From assembly GCA_022414725.1 (NCBI GenBank), contig CM039462.1:56497823-56561822 (forward strand): a DNA stretch of 64,000 nt. Direction: 5' to 3'. The translations under genes and the position numbers were made by a program. The notes under the pieces are model-generated. The model had not been told where the DNA came from. It saw nothing but the letters and a program-made list of their open reading frames with translations, and ran no database searches. The stretch's first letter is position 1; each line of letters begins with the position of its first letter. Source of the stretch: Microglena sp. YARC (taxonomy: Eukaryota; Chlorophyta; Chlorophyceae; Chlamydomonadales; Chlamydomonadaceae). Of this stretch, positions 9,035 to 19,970 are shown one piece after another.

Positions 9035-10427
9035 TAGGGTACTACATTTTGTCAAATTGGTCAGTGCTTAACGCGCACAAACGTCAAATTGGTCAGCGCT
9101 ACTTATGTATTGGCAAACGACCCTTTGCCAAACCGGATTAGGGATCCAGCTTGAGACCACTTCAGGTGGTTGGCCTTTGCCAGGTTACGGTTACCACGGT
9201 ACTCTGTCTACTAAGCCCTGGCAAGTCCAATATTCCTAACTTAAATTGATACCTGGTCTTATTTTCAGCAAGCTTGGGCAGACTACTTCGTGAACATGTA
9301 CTTGACCTTGAACTTGGTCACATGGCTCCAGCCAGCAATTTGGATGGCTTGAGCCATGTACCGGTCTGGCTACTAAGCTCTAGCAAGTTTAATGCTCCTG
9401 ATTTGAATTGTTACATGGTTTTACAGCAAGCTTGGGCATACTACTTGGGGGACATGTAACCAGGAAATGTAACAATAACATAAGACCCTTTGCCAACTGG
9501 ATTTCAAGTCTGAGCTTGAGTCAGTCAAAGCCATAGACCCCTTTGCCAAGTTAGTTGGTCGGCCTCCTAAGGGGGACAGACCTATGCAATACTTAGGCGA
9601 AATCGTCAAATCCTCAAATCCTCAAATCTCCTGATTTCTAAAGATCGCCGGTCAAATCAGCCGGCTAATCTGACTGGCCTGAAATCTAAGCGACCCGTGT
9701 TCGTTTCCCGTCGGGGGCGGATTACCTCTGAGGGCACTTTTTAGAGTACGTATCTCAGGGTTGCGGACTGTGGACGCGGCGTTTTCATTTGTCGTTTCCC
9801 TACTGTCTTGTGGACTCAATCTAGGGACCTGGAGCATGTCCACGATTTCCCCTTCAAATTTCGCTTCTTCGTGCCTCTCGTTGCTCATTGCATCAGCGCA
9901 TTGTGCTTGACAAGGAAATCTACTCTTTCGCACTAGTTCCTGCAGGTTGCGCAGTAGCAACTGTAGCCTCGGGAGTTGCTGCACCTGCCTCCAGGTAACT
10001 TCGGGAAGTCAGTGAGCTAATAAGTTCATTTGCCTTACAAGCCACCAAGTTGAATAATAATCCCATGCCATGCTTCATTGATTCTTGACCCCCCCAATGG
10101 ATATGTAAGCAACTGCTTGTGCATCCATCACCAAGGAGGCTGCCACTGCTGCTTGACGAACATTACGCCACCCCCGGGGCCGACCTCCAGGGGACCCGCC
10201 AGGGCCTTCTACTATTTTGCCATGCTTTTCTGCGACCCACTTTTAAGAGGGAAATGACATTTGTCAATACTTAATCTTGCCAATATTTAAGGCGCGTACG
10301 GTAGTGCAAAAAGCGCAAAAACTGCGTGCTGCGCCCACAGGGGGTTAAACAAGCTGCGCAAAACGCGCAGTGGGGCTCAAAACGTGTGCGCGAAATCGCG
10401 CTGCTGCGCGCACTTGGTAGTACCCTG
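9035..10427 (+). mobile_element. hAT-like MITE, copy 2, split by a 1.2-kb insertion
   Basis: Left part begins TAGGGTACTACATTTTGTC at 9035 and stops near 9102; the right part resumes with AGTGCAAAAAGCGCAAAAA near 10303 and ends GTAGTACCCTG at 10427. A perfect 8-bp target duplication GTCGTAAC flanks the whole (9027-9034 and 10428-10435), proving the two halves are one element. The intervening 9103-10302 is therefore a later insertion; it contains a ~170-bp local duplication around GCAAGCTTGGGCA (9200-9460) but no recognised gene. Confidence 0.85.
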
Positions 10428-10986
10428 GTCGTAACGTTTTGTAGACTGGCCCTTTACAACAGTCCAGCGCTGAGCTTCTACTGCTGCCTCGCATCTGGAT
10501 GGATTATTTTACTGTGTTTGGCTACCTCCGGACAAAAATATTGTATTCAATAAATTCCGGTAGAATGCCTCGTAATAAGACGTGAGGTTGAGGGGGGCCT
10601 GCCTGTTTGCATTGGCCATTGGGGCCAACAACCAAAATGATATATTATTTGTCTGTTAATATTTTATACCAACGCATGCGGTATGATATGTTAGCCAGCA
10701 ATTTGGTTGGTCTTCGGCAGTAAAAACATTTACTAGGAAAATATAAACGCGAACAAATCACTTATTTCTTTTCATTTTTCCATTTTTCTCCTCTTCTTCT
10801 GAACGATACAAAACAATGGGGAAAACTGATCATACCTACGGATACTTATCTCTTCATACATTCATGGATGAACAAAGGAAGCCTCTCTCGACCTTTAACT
10901 TCTGGATTGCACATCAGGTAATGTAGAGGAATCATTGTGCTCTAAGATTGGGAAATCAGGTTCTTTTACTAACTTCTCGAATTCAT

Positions 10987-11140
10987 TCAGGCTGTGTCAG
11001 TGCATTCAAAGACCACATGGTGTTCATCTTTAACAGTTCCAGAATCATTAAGGTGACACACGCGATCCTTCCATGGAACAATTTGACGTTTCCATCTATC
11101 AGTTTCCACTTTGAGGTAGTGGGAGGAAGTTACAAATCTA
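10987..11140 (-). pseudogene. Non-LTR retrotransposon C-terminal fragment
   Basis: Minus-strand frame ends VETDRWKRQIVPWKDRVCHL followed by NDSGTVKDEHHVVFECTDTA and a stop at 10987. The arrangement G/D-R-W...P...R-x-C-x-x-C/N...E-x-H-x-x-x-x-C is the zinc-binding segment found after the reverse transcriptase domain of LINE-type elements in algae and plants. The second Cys is Asn here, and no RT core was found upstream, so it is a dead fragment. The longer open frame up to 11499 is not recognisable. Confidence 0.6.
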
Positions 11141-11899
11141 TACATATAATATATTACAACCCACCACCTTGTGACGTAGGTTTGGGATGAAATACTTGGG
11201 CATCTCAGGTTTCCCACTCTCATCCCATGAGGAGTTGAGGACATCCAAGTATGGTGCGCAACATTCTTCCTTCCTTGTGATCCCGAGTTTTCATCGCTCG
11301 GGCGCGTAAGGCGCTTCTGTGATAACTTGGTGCTATAGTAAAAGACAAGATGATTGGAGAATATGACTTTTTCCACTTTGTTCCATTTAAGTGGTAAGTT
11401 TCGAAGATCCCACACCTCCGTGTAAATTGGTGGCCATTCATGTGATGTAATACCAGTCCCGACATTACTGAGCAACTGGCCAAGCACAACAAGGCTCATT
11501 GGATTTAATTGTTATTTTGTATGTCAAAGCAATACCTTGTGCAAATTCCGTAACATCAACCAGACACCTGACTGGTCTCATTTTTCTTGCATCAAATTCT
11601 TAAAGCCAATCTCCTTAAATGCATTGCATTACATTACAGAAACGTTCAATACTGCTTAAAAATCAACAGCCCTTTAAAAACTCCCATTTTCTTCACTTTA
11701 TAGTTAACAATGCTAAAACATTAATCGATTCAAGGAAATTCAATTGCATCAAATTAAATTAAATCAAATCCGATACAAATTCATAATAATTAAAGCAATT
11801 AAATCCATTCAAATCACGTTGATTAAATTGAATTGAATGAAATAAAATTTAATTAAAGAACAAAACATTGAATTCACAATTAATTTCATTCCATTCGAG
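11141..11899. other. No recognisable gene; AT-rich stretch
   Basis: 11141-11500 is open on the minus strand but unrecognised; 11500-11899 is AT-rich with ATTAAATT-type runs. Nothing else seen. Confidence 0.6.
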
Positions 11900-12015
11900 A
11901 CGCGCCACCAGGCGCCCTTAATATTAAGTGAGCCCCGTATTACGGTGGCAGGGGACGGGCTGCTACTTTACCAGCACAAAGCTAACATGGCGGTTGACAG
12001 CGACCGTGGACACTT
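11900..12015 (-). mobile_element. tRNA-derived SINE, truncated copy
   Basis: Retains CACCAGGCGCCC, TTAATATTAAGTGAGCCCCG, GACGGGCTGCTACTTTACC and CATGGCGGTTGACAGCGACC but lacks the tRNA-like head. Confidence 0.7.
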
Positions 12016-12332
12016 TTAAAAATCTAAACAATTACAAAATGTACATCAAAAGCTAAGTGAATGTTCAAAATATGCTTGATCCAATATGTCCATACATACA
12101 TGGATACAGTAATCAGGGGTAGCTTCCAACGACCTCCCCTGGATTACACGAAAAGGAAGCCCCTGGAGGGCAAATCCCTATACCAAATACGCATGAAGTA
12201 TTGGCCAAAAAAGAGATGGCGGAAGTCAGGGGACCAAAGTCCAAAAGTTGCTCGTGTACCGCATTCAGAATTGGGGCCTAAAACCGCACGCCCTTTTTCT
12301 TTTCTCCCTTCTCTCCTACCTTGCTCTACTTA

Positions 12333-12333
<1 letters not shown>

Positions 12334-12368
<35 letters not shown>
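12334..12368. repeat. Poly-C run (35 bp)
   Basis: Uninterrupted C35 preceded by a pyrimidine-rich tract. Confidence 0.97.
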
Positions 12369-12627
12369 ATACACCATCATGACGTGCTCTTCATCTACTT
12401 AGTGCCTTAAAGCCTTGTGCTTGATCTGTGTGATCTGTACCTGGTGCTCTGGGGCTGTCCAGGCTGTCAGGCACTTGCTATAGTTTTCCTTGCTTCTCGT
12501 AGACGATAGGGCAATGAGACGGTAGATGCTACACAGTTGTTACAACGTTGAGTGAAGATAGTCGCAAGTAGATTAGCGGTAGCAAAGTAGCCAACAGGGA
12601 TGCAGAGTACTTCAAACGGACCCCAGG

Positions 12628-12910
12628 GTTTGCGTCCTGGGACGCATCCTAATTCGGGAGGTTGCGTCCTGGGACGCACTCAAATCAGTAGGTTGCGACC
12701 TAGGACGCAGTCTCACTGGAAGGCTGCGTCCTACTATCAACAGAACCCGTAGTCCACGGCAATGGAGTGGTGGTGGGCCAATCAACTGATGGGTGAGACG
12801 CAACCGACATCCTGAACCTGCGTCTGCGACGCAACCAACATTCTGAACCTGCGTCCAGGACACAACGGACCCTCCTCATGTTGCGTCCTGCGACGCAGGA
12901 CACTGTGTCC
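12628..12910. repeat. Cluster of TGCGTCCTGGGACGCA palindromes
   Basis: Near-perfect 16-bp palindromes at 12631-12646, 12663-12678 and 12694-12709 (TGCGACCTAGGACGCA) with a half-site near 12726, spaced 31-32 bp. A second set at 12795-12905 carries CTGCGTCTGCGACGCA, CTGCGTCCAGGACACA and TTGCGTCCTGCGACGCA about 33-50 bp apart. Spacers differ in the first set. Function unknown; could form short hairpins or bind a dimeric protein. Confidence 0.8.
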
Positions 12911-13797
12911 TGCACTACCCTGCAGGTATGGCGGCCTCAGGCCCTGCCTGTTCTACTATAAAAGGGGCCATAGCCGGCTGGCGGTATCAGCCACTAGCTG
13001 GCCTGCGGTCCAGGGTCGCGGACCCGGTCAGACTTCATGCACACAGGGTCAGCATAATACACCTAATAAGGTGTACCATAACATACCCCCCAACCCCTGG
13101 TTCTCTTATTGTATTGTAAGAGTTCCAGGGTTCCTACTTCACCTGACAGATAGTATAGGACAGGGGAAGAGACCCAACTTAGCTAAAATATAAATTGTTC
13201 TTAATATTCGCCCAAGGCGGTAACAACTAAGGTTACCTAACAGCAAACTACTTGTTGATGTATATTCAAAACTAAAACAAACTGGAGTCCATAGTCTCTT
13301 TAAAACGAAAACAAAATGAAGACTAGGTCAACTCCTTGAATTCTGACACGTATCCCCAAGTTGGGGAAACTCTGTGTTGAACAGTAAAATATATTATAGT
13401 ATATTTTATAGTTCAATCTAGAGGATCCCCAACTAGGGGAAAACATGAGAATGATGACCATGACCTGCATGTCTCACTGTTGACCTGGCTTAACCTCAGA
13501 ATGTACTGTACCAAAAACAAAATGCTAACAGCTCTTTAATTCAAACAGCTACTGCTCCAAATCTTGGTCAAGTTTCAATTGTCAACTAAACACTATAAAG
13601 GGGCATGGTCTATATCCTAAACTATTATATGTAGGCAGGGGGTAGGGGATTCGGAAGAATCCATCAGACTGCACTGTTCTAGTTATGAGGTTTAGGAACC
13701 TGTTGAAATCTTCTTGAGTAGGATCTGGTGGGAGGGTGGGGGGGAACCTTTCCATCAGGAAGTAGTCCCTGTGTGTCCAGGGTATGGCAACATCATA
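12911..13797. other. No gene seen
   Basis: Mixed-composition sequence with no long open frame, no repeat array and no recognised element. Confidence 0.55.
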
Positions 13798-14193
13798 TAT
13801 ATCACATACACATATAGATAGAAAAATCTATATCAGAAATATACATATCTATCTATCTATCTACACATATATATCATATTTATCATATAGATATGTAGCA
13901 ACATATCTATATGATATATACACATATCTGCCTACCCACTAATACATATCTATATCATGGATAAGTATAGCTTGAGCTTCCACCTGCTAAGTCGGGAACT
14001 CGTCGGCTCTGGTGTGAAGTTTTGGTAGCATCCAGACCGGATGTACCTTCCCGTACATCCACCAATTACACCCTGGGTGTGACCGACCAAGGACTGCAGA
14101 TGCGGAACGCTTTCGTCGAGGCGGTTTCGATGGTGTGGGGAACGTTTGATTCAGGCCACAGACGAAGAAGTGGTGACAATTTTTGATATCGCC

Positions 14194-14229
<36 letters not shown>

Positions 14230-14426
14230 AGTCACACACCTTTGGGACCCCCCGTATCTCAGCCCCCAGCCCTTTTTAACTTTTTTTCAATGGTTTCGGG
14301 GCATTTGTCAAAATCAGAGACGATTGACAGTGTGTGCCTCCCCAAATGTGTTTTAATGACCCCCATATGTGTATATATGTATATATACATATGTACAATA
14401 TATATATATACATATGTACAATATAT

Positions 14427-14469
<43 letters not shown>

Positions 14470-14990
14470 GGGGTATGGGATGCTCAGGTATAATAGGGTT
14501 GAGAGCCCAGCAGGAGGTCCCAGGTAAGGGACATATTCACTCAGCGCGCATGAACTAATTATGTATTTTAACAGTAATAGTATATGCACATACCGTAATT
14601 GACATACATAGATAGATAGACATCTATATATCTATATCATATATATACATATCTAGCTATCTATCTATACATATCTCTATCATATAGATATGTAGATATC
14701 TATATCATATATATATATATATATATGTATCTACATATCATATATACAAATATATCTATCTATATATTCATATATATATATAATATATACACATCTATCT
14801 ATCTATACATATAGATCATAGAGATATGTATCTACATATCTATATAATTTATACACATATCTATCTAGAATCTATCTATCTATCTATCTCTATATGTATA
14901 TATCATATAGATATGTATCTACATATCTATATCATATATACACATATCTTTCTATCTCTATATGCATAACTATTTAATATATTTAAATAT
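13798..14990. repeat. TATC/TA microsatellite region
   Basis: TATCTATC, ATATAC and (TA)n tracts at 13798-13960, 14365-14467 and 14590-14990, broken by the first copy of the segmental repeat at 13974-14360. Confidence 0.9.
13974..14360. repeat. Segmental duplicate, copy 1 (pair with 15077-15450)
   Basis: GCTTCCACCTGCTAAGTCGG...GACCGGATGTACCTTCC...GTCGAGGCGGTTT...CAGGCCACAGACGAAGAA, a C35 run (14195-14229), then CTTTTTT CAATGGTTT and GTTTTAATGACCCCC. Copy 2 has the same order with a C12 run. Each copy ends in a (TA)n tract. Confidence 0.9.
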
Positions 14991-15076
14991 CTTTACGATT
15001 TGGCCTGGGCCTCAGCCCTGGCCCTGACCTTCAACTTCCTTTCATCCGTTGCTTTAAACAAGCGTGGATTCCTGCT

Positions 15077-15450
15077 GCTTGAGCTTCCAACTGCTAAGTC
15101 GGGAACTCGTCGGCTCTGGTGAGAAGTTTTGGTGGCGTCCAGACCGGATGTACCTTCCTGTACATCCACCAATTACATTCTGGGTGTAACTGACCAACGA
15201 CTGCAGATGCGGAACCCTTTCGTCGAGGCGGTTTATATGGTGTGCGGCACGTTTGATTCAGGCCACAGACGAAGAAATGGTGAGGATTTTTGAGATAGCC
15301 CCCCCCCCCCCACCACCACCCACCACCACCCATATCTCAGCCCCCAGGCCCTTTTTTTACTTTTTTCAATGGTTTATGGGTATACGACCCAATCAGAGAC
15401 GATTGGCAGTGTTTGCCTCCCCACATGCGTTTTAATGACCCCCGTACATA
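15077..15450. repeat. Segmental duplicate, copy 2
   Basis: Same sequence order as copy 1, roughly 90% identical by eye. No conserved reading frame between copies, so probably a non-coding transposon or duplicated segment. Confidence 0.9.
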
Positions 15451-15632
15451 TATATATATATGTACATATATATATATATATTATATATATATATATATAT
15501 ATACACACACATTAATATAAATTAATAAACATCGCCCCTCAATTATATGCTATCAGGCAGTATATTATGCGATACCGTTTTTGCCAACCCTGACTATATT
15601 ACATTCAAGTCACTAAGCCCGTTTGAGTGATA

Positions 15633-15825
15633 CGATTGGTCTAGTGGTACACCAAATCGCTTAAACGAAGCAGGGTCGGGGGGTGGATTCCCCCTGCGGT
15701 CACCCTGAGCGTTGCCGGTCGTTGTCAACCGCGAGGGTAGCTTGTCCAATGGAGGTGGTAGACTGTTCTCTGCCCGAGTCCAACGGGTTCCCTTAATACC
15801 ACACCCAACCAGGCATTATCATTAC
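15633..15825 (+). mobile_element. tRNA-derived SINE, copy 4
   Basis: A-box-like TTGGTCTAGTGGTAC, degraded B box (GGTGGATTCC), GTTGTCAACCGCGAGGGTAG, and the family tail CCAGGCATTATCATTAC. Confidence 0.8.
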
Positions 15826-16495
15826 TTCAAGTCACGAATTCCGAAATCCTAGACTGTGATCCGTAGACTAGCAGACCCGAAGTCCCTCCCGCCTGGAGGG
15901 CGACACTTACTAGGTCTGCCATGTTGACTTGACCCATGCAGATGCGGCATACGCACTGCAGGTTTTGAGTACCGATTTGTTAGTGATTCCGACACCAGCC
16001 AGCAGTGGTTCGGTTACGCTTTCATTTGGTCTTGAAAGAGTGAGCCCGGTAGTGGCTCGCAATTGAGTTTCGGCTGCCCCATGCCCCTACGTACGCGGGA
16101 GCATGTCTATACCTGCGCTAACTCATGCAGGTAGCATGGCTGGAATGGCTGGATGAGTGGATATCGGTGCCAAAGGATTCTTGGGGAATATAGAGGTTGT
16201 CAAGACCCATGGCCTTGCCACTGAGAACATTCACGGAATGCTAAGGCCCGCATGGCAGATATACGCAGCAGGAACGAAGTTGAGCGGGGTGGAATGCAGC
16301 GGTATATCGGAAAGTGCCATTATCTAGCCTATCAATACAGGAAAATATCGCACAAACAATTCCCCTGGCAAACATGCTCACCTATATTGGGCAATTTGCG
16401 GTCATCGCATTCGCATTGCTTGAAGGCTACATTCGTGCATGAAATCAGGGGGCACAGTGGAGTTTGGAGGAAGTGATCTGGAAGCTTGCGATAAT

Positions 16496-16580
16496 GACAC
16501 TGACACGGGCAGTCAGACACGGACAGTCAGACACGGACAGTCAAACACAGACAGTCAGACACAGTCAGACATGGACAGTG
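16496..16580. repeat. 15-bp tandem repeat
   Basis: Units of GACACGGACAGTCA with A/G variation, about five copies. Confidence 0.85.
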
Positions 16581-16714
16581 ACACTATGACATGACAGGCG
16601 GGTGCTGTACTCATGGGTCTGGAGATATTGCCGTGAGAACGGGAGGGTCCCCTTCACACCATGTCTGTCCAGGTGTTATCTTTTATTTTTTACTAGACCC
16701 CAAGTATGCTTCAT

Positions 16715-16896
16715 GGTTGCATATCGTGTAAGGCCACCTTGAACGAAGACGGTGCTGGGTTCGAATCCCCACGGATGCGCTTAAGTGTTCGCTGTCGCTG
16801 TCAACCGCCAAGGTAGCTTTGTCCAGGTAAAGTAGCAGCCTGTTCCATACCGCCGTAAGACGGGGCTCCCTAAGCCCCACCAGGCGTTATCGTTAC
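16715..16896 (+). mobile_element. tRNA-derived SINE, copy 5
   Basis: Intact B box GGTTCGAATCCCC, followed by CTGTCAACCGCCAAGGTAGC, TAAGACGGGGCTCCC and the tail CACCAGGCGTTATCGTTAC. Confidence 0.85.
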
Positions 16897-17095
16897 TCTT
16901 TCTGTCCTCATGATTCTGTTTAACATGAGTCAGTGCAGGAATATCAGCCATCACCACTCGAACATATCACTTTTTTTTCTTCTTTTTTTCTTCCTGGTAA
17001 TATTCTTTTGACTGCCGAAGACCGCGAGCGGCCAAATTGCTGGCTGAAGCTATGTAACCAAGTTCAAGTTGACAATGCTTGTGTGCTAGTGTCCA

Positions 17096-17292
17096 GGATA
17101 CTACATTTTGTCATTTTGGGTTGCGCTTTTGACGCAACTGCCTCTTTTTTGGGTTGCGCTTTTGGCTTGAATGACAACGGGAATCTGCGAGCTGCGCCCA
17201 GAAGGGGTTCAAAAAATTGCGTCAATCGCGCATTCGGGCTCCAAAACCTTGCGCGCTAGCACGCAATAGCGCGCATGATGTAGTACCCTGCT
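17096..17292 (+). mobile_element. hAT-like MITE, copy 3 (diverged)
   Basis: CAGGATACTACATTTTG...GATGTAGTACCCTG, flanked by imperfect 8-bp duplication CTAGTGTC / CTTGTGTC. A duplicated 3' tip (GATGTAGTACCCTG) recurs at about 17305-17320. Confidence 0.75.
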
Positions 17293-17329
17293 TGTGTCAC
17301 CATTGATGTAGTACCCTGATCGTGTCACA

Positions 17330-17425
17330 CCATTTTGTCATCAGCAAACTAAAACACTGGGCGGTACTAGGCTTCACGAAGGTCAAGTTGCGGGGGCGTG
17401 CGGAGGCAGAGGACCCTTAAACAAG
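17330..17425 (+). pseudogene. Second decayed copy of U2A' exon 5, 10 kb downstream of the gene
   Basis: CATCAGCAAACTAAAACACT, GGTACTAGGCTTCACGAAGG, TCAAGTTGCGGGGGCGTGC and GGAGGCAGAGGACCC match 7000-7075 of the functional exon. Substitutions destroy conserved residues and an in-frame stop follows. No flanking exons of U2A' are present, so it is a partial duplicate. Confidence 0.75.
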
Positions 17426-17489
17426 TTATAGGGCAACTAGGTCTTGCCCTGGTAACACTCGAAGATCGTCTTTATCTCAAGGTGGTCAG

Positions 17490-17870
17490 CGGTATGTGTG
17501 TGTGTGGTGTGTGTGTGGGTGTGGGTGTGGGGGAGGCTGTTGAACTGGTGGTAGAGTGGTGGCTGGTGGTGGTGGCTATTTAACTGGTGGAGGGGTGGTG
17601 GTGTGTGTGTAGTGTGGCTGGTGGCTATTGAACTGGTGGTGCGGTGGTGGCTAGTGGTGGTGGCTGCTGGTGGTGATTGGACACTGGTAACACTCCAAGA
17701 TAGTCTTCACCTCAAGGTGGTTGGCGGTATGTGTGTGGTGTGGTGTGTGTGGTGGAGGTGGTGGCTATTGAATTGGTGGTGCGGTGGTGGCTGGTGGTGG
17801 TGGCTATTGAACTGGAGGTAGGGTGGTGGCTGGTGGTGTGGTGGTTGGTGGTGGTAACACTGTTGCTTGT
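17490..17870. repeat. GTGTGT/GGTGGTGGCT minisatellite with embedded exon-like copies
   Basis: GGTGGTGGCTATTGAACTGG-type units. Two embedded copies of GGTAACACTC(G/C)AAGAT...CTCAAGGTGGT followed by GGTATGTGTG (17450-17495 and 17688-17735) look like an exon end with a GTATGT donor, plus strand. Gene identity unknown. Confidence 0.7.
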
Positions 17871-18219
17871 GCCGTCTGCGTCTAGCTCTTCCATGCAGCT
17901 GGTCTGGTCCGGTTGCTGGCGCAGCCATAGTCTGGTCTGCTGATGCATCTAAGGCATGCATACAATATCCCTTGCTATCTGATGTTGAGTTATGCCGGAA
18001 TGATAGGCATATAACAACATGCATGCATACTGTTTTGGTATGGCTGCGGATTCATCATCAAGCTAAACAGTCTCGCTCAACAATGAGGTGGGTCATGGTT
18101 TGTGTGTGTGGTCCCTCATCTATTGTGTGTTGTATATGGCTGCGGCCAATTCAGTATTTGTGCGCCGTCAGATAGATGCATGTAACCTAAGGCATGCATA
18201 CAATATCCCTTGCTATCTG

Positions 18220-18520
18220 ACGGTGCACACTGTTGCCTGCGCTGCCTGCGTCAAGAACTGAAGTTGCAAGCGGGCGTGAAAGTAGCCCTATGTAGCATGT
18301 CATATGTAGCCCGTTGTACGTAGCCCTACGTGGCCTGTCATACGTACCCTACGTAGCCATACGTGGCCTGTCATACGTAACCCTATGTAGCCATACGTAG
18401 CCTGTCGTACGTACCCTACATAGCCCTACGTGCGTAGCTCAACCTATGCACCCTATGTAGCCCGTTGTACGTACCCTACCGCTGCCTGCGTCAAGACCGA
18501 AGTTGCAAGCGGGCGTGGGA
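18220..18520. repeat. TACGTAGCCC minisatellite between duplicated flanks
   Basis: Irregular units of CCCTACGTAGCC / CATACGTGGCCTGTCATACG between 18290 and 18480. The flanks GCTGCCTGCGTCAAGA(A)CTGAAGTTGCAAGCGGGCGTG occur on both sides (18240-18280 and 18480-18520). Confidence 0.85.
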
Positions 18521-18654
18521 CCGAATGGAATAATGGAAGCCCACTAACTCATGACCTGTGGGTAATCATCTAATCCCCCTCTCGGGACATACTTTATTGC
18601 TGGACCATACAGGCTGTGAGTGCCTTCAGGACATCTAGCTAGATAGCCCCAGGT

Positions 18655-18950
18655 GGCCTATGTGCTGGCCCTAGCTGTCATCAGCTGCCTAGATGGGGTC
18701 TTGGACTCGGTAGAGGTTCCAGTTCCCAGGCTCATGTGCTGGCCCTAGCTGTCATCAGCTGCCTAGATGGGGTCTTATACATGGTAGAGGTTCCAGTTCC
18801 CAGGCTCATGTGCTGGCCCTAGCTGTCATCAGCTGCCTAGATGGGGTCTTGGACACAGGAGAGGTTCAAGTTCCCAGGCTCATGTGCTGGCCCTAGCTGT
18901 CATCAGCCGCCTAGATGGGGTCTTGGACATGGTGGACATAGAGGTTCCAG
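18655..18950. repeat. ~74-bp tandem repeat, four copies
   Basis: Unit contains CAGGCTCATGTGCTGGCCCT, AGCTGTCATCAGCTGCCTAG, ATGGGGTCTTGGACATGGTA and GAGGTTCCAGTTCC. The last unit runs into a plus-strand frame (18884-19078) ending LNMRL-stop. Each unit begins with CCCAG, compatible with repeated acceptor edges of a plus-strand exon. Gene unrecognised. Confidence 0.8.
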
Positions 18951-19078
18951 TTCCTAGACCAGTCTTCAAACTGACACTACGCTTTGCCTCCCTAGCACCA
19001 TTTGGTCCTAACCTCCTGGTGCCATTAGGCCCTAACCTCACACTGGCATGTTCTGAGGACCTCAACATGCGATTGTGA
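18884..19078 (+). CDS. Unrecognised open frame, possible terminal exon
   Basis: Sixty-four codons reading LALAVISRLDGVLDMVDIEV, then PVPRPVFKLTLRF...LVPLGPNLTLAC and a stop. It continues the last of four ~74-bp repeats, and the upstream copies keep LALAVIS. The opposite strand is also open, so coding status is unsure and no family is recognised. Confidence 0.25.
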   Translation: MLALAVISRLDGVLDMVDIEVPVPRPVFKLTLRFASLAPFGPNLLVPLGPNLTLACSEDLNMRL

Positions 19079-19195
19079 ACAGATCCTGCATGGATGGCTA
19101 GGAGTGGGCATGGATGGTCAAGTTAGGAAGTGTCAAGTTTGGAACGGTCAGGTCAGGTACGGGGATGGATGGTAAGTGCTTTGCAAAATGGGGAT

Positions 19196-19390
19196 CAGGG
19201 TACTTCAAATGGTCAAATTGGCCAGCGCTTTAGCGCACTTGAAAACAAAAAAACTGCGCTTTATAGTGCAAAAAGCGCAAAAATTGCTTGCAGCGCCCAC
19301 AAGGGGTTGCAAAAAACTGCGCTTAAAGCGCAGAGGGGGTCAAAAAGTCAGCGCTCATAAGCGCAAAAGCACGCGCTTTGAATTACCCTG
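19196..19390 (+). mobile_element. hAT-like MITE, copy 4 (195 bp)
   Basis: CAGGGTACTTCAAATGG...TTTGAATTACCCTG with perfect 8-bp duplication ATGGGGAT at 19188-19195 and 19391-19398. Confidence 0.9.
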
Positions 19391-19412
19391 ATGGGGATGA
19401 GTCAAGCCACAG

Positions 19413-19806
19413 TTGTTCTTTCAGCTACAAGCAGCAGTTTCTAGGCAGCTCCCTGGGCTCTCTCTTCATCCAAACCTGAAGCAACATAGGCACCTGGAAC
19501 AGGGTACTACAAAGCGCGCACGGCAGCGCAATATCGCGCTGCCTTTTTAAGCACCTCTGTGCGTTTCACACAGTTTTTCAACTCCCTTTGGACGCAGCGC
19601 GCAGTTTGTGCGCTTTTTGCACTACGAAGCGCTGACCAATTTGACGTTTGTGCGCTTTAAGCGCTGACCAGTTTGGCAAGAAGTAGTACCCTGACCTGAA
19701 ACTGATATCACCAGCTTTCCAGTGCTACTGGAATCTTTGGAATTGGCCCAGCGGCAGTATCAGGGATCTGCGTGGAAGCTGCTGCTTGTAGCTGAAAAAA
19801 CAACAG
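19413..19806. mobile_element. TIR element, 'AGCAGCTTCTAGGCAGCTCC' family, copy 2, carrying a nested MITE
   Basis: Ends GTTGTTCTTTCAGCTACAAG and the inverted CTTGTAGCTGAAAAAACAAC define the element. A hAT-like MITE (19500-19693) sits inside it with its own target duplication. Without the insertion the element is close in size to copy 1. Confidence 0.75.
19500..19693 (-). mobile_element. hAT-like MITE, copy 5 (194 bp), nested
   Basis: CAGGGTACTACAAAGCGCGC...AAGTAGTACCCTG, reverse orientation relative to copy 1. Imperfect 8-bp duplication ACCTGGAA / ACCTGAAA. Inserted in the TIR element at 19413-19806. Confidence 0.85.
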
Positions 19807-19970
19807 TATGTCATGCCTTTTGTAGATGTCCCCCTTGGCTCTGTCAAGCTGCTGGCACATTTGGAGTCTAGTAGGGCACCAGGAAAAATGCAATCATCAT
19901 CGGATAACACACACAAGGTTGGTAAAGTCCTCTCATCCTTTATGCATACCCTTGGACTCAAACATATGCA
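19807..19970. other. Both-strand-open segment, unassigned
   Basis: The plus strand reads PFVDVPLGSVKLLAHLESSR followed by APGKMQSSSDNTHKVG. The minus strand reads DERTLPTLCVLSDDDC followed by IFPGALLDSKCASSL. Either could be coding; I recognise neither. The minus frame would fit as an exon downstream of 20386-20515, but I could not match the splice phase. Confidence 0.3.

Noticed and set aside
12628..12730. CRISPR-like palindromic repeats with variable spacers
   Set aside because: Spacing of ~16 bp between 16-bp palindromes is too short, only 3-4 units, and no associated genes.
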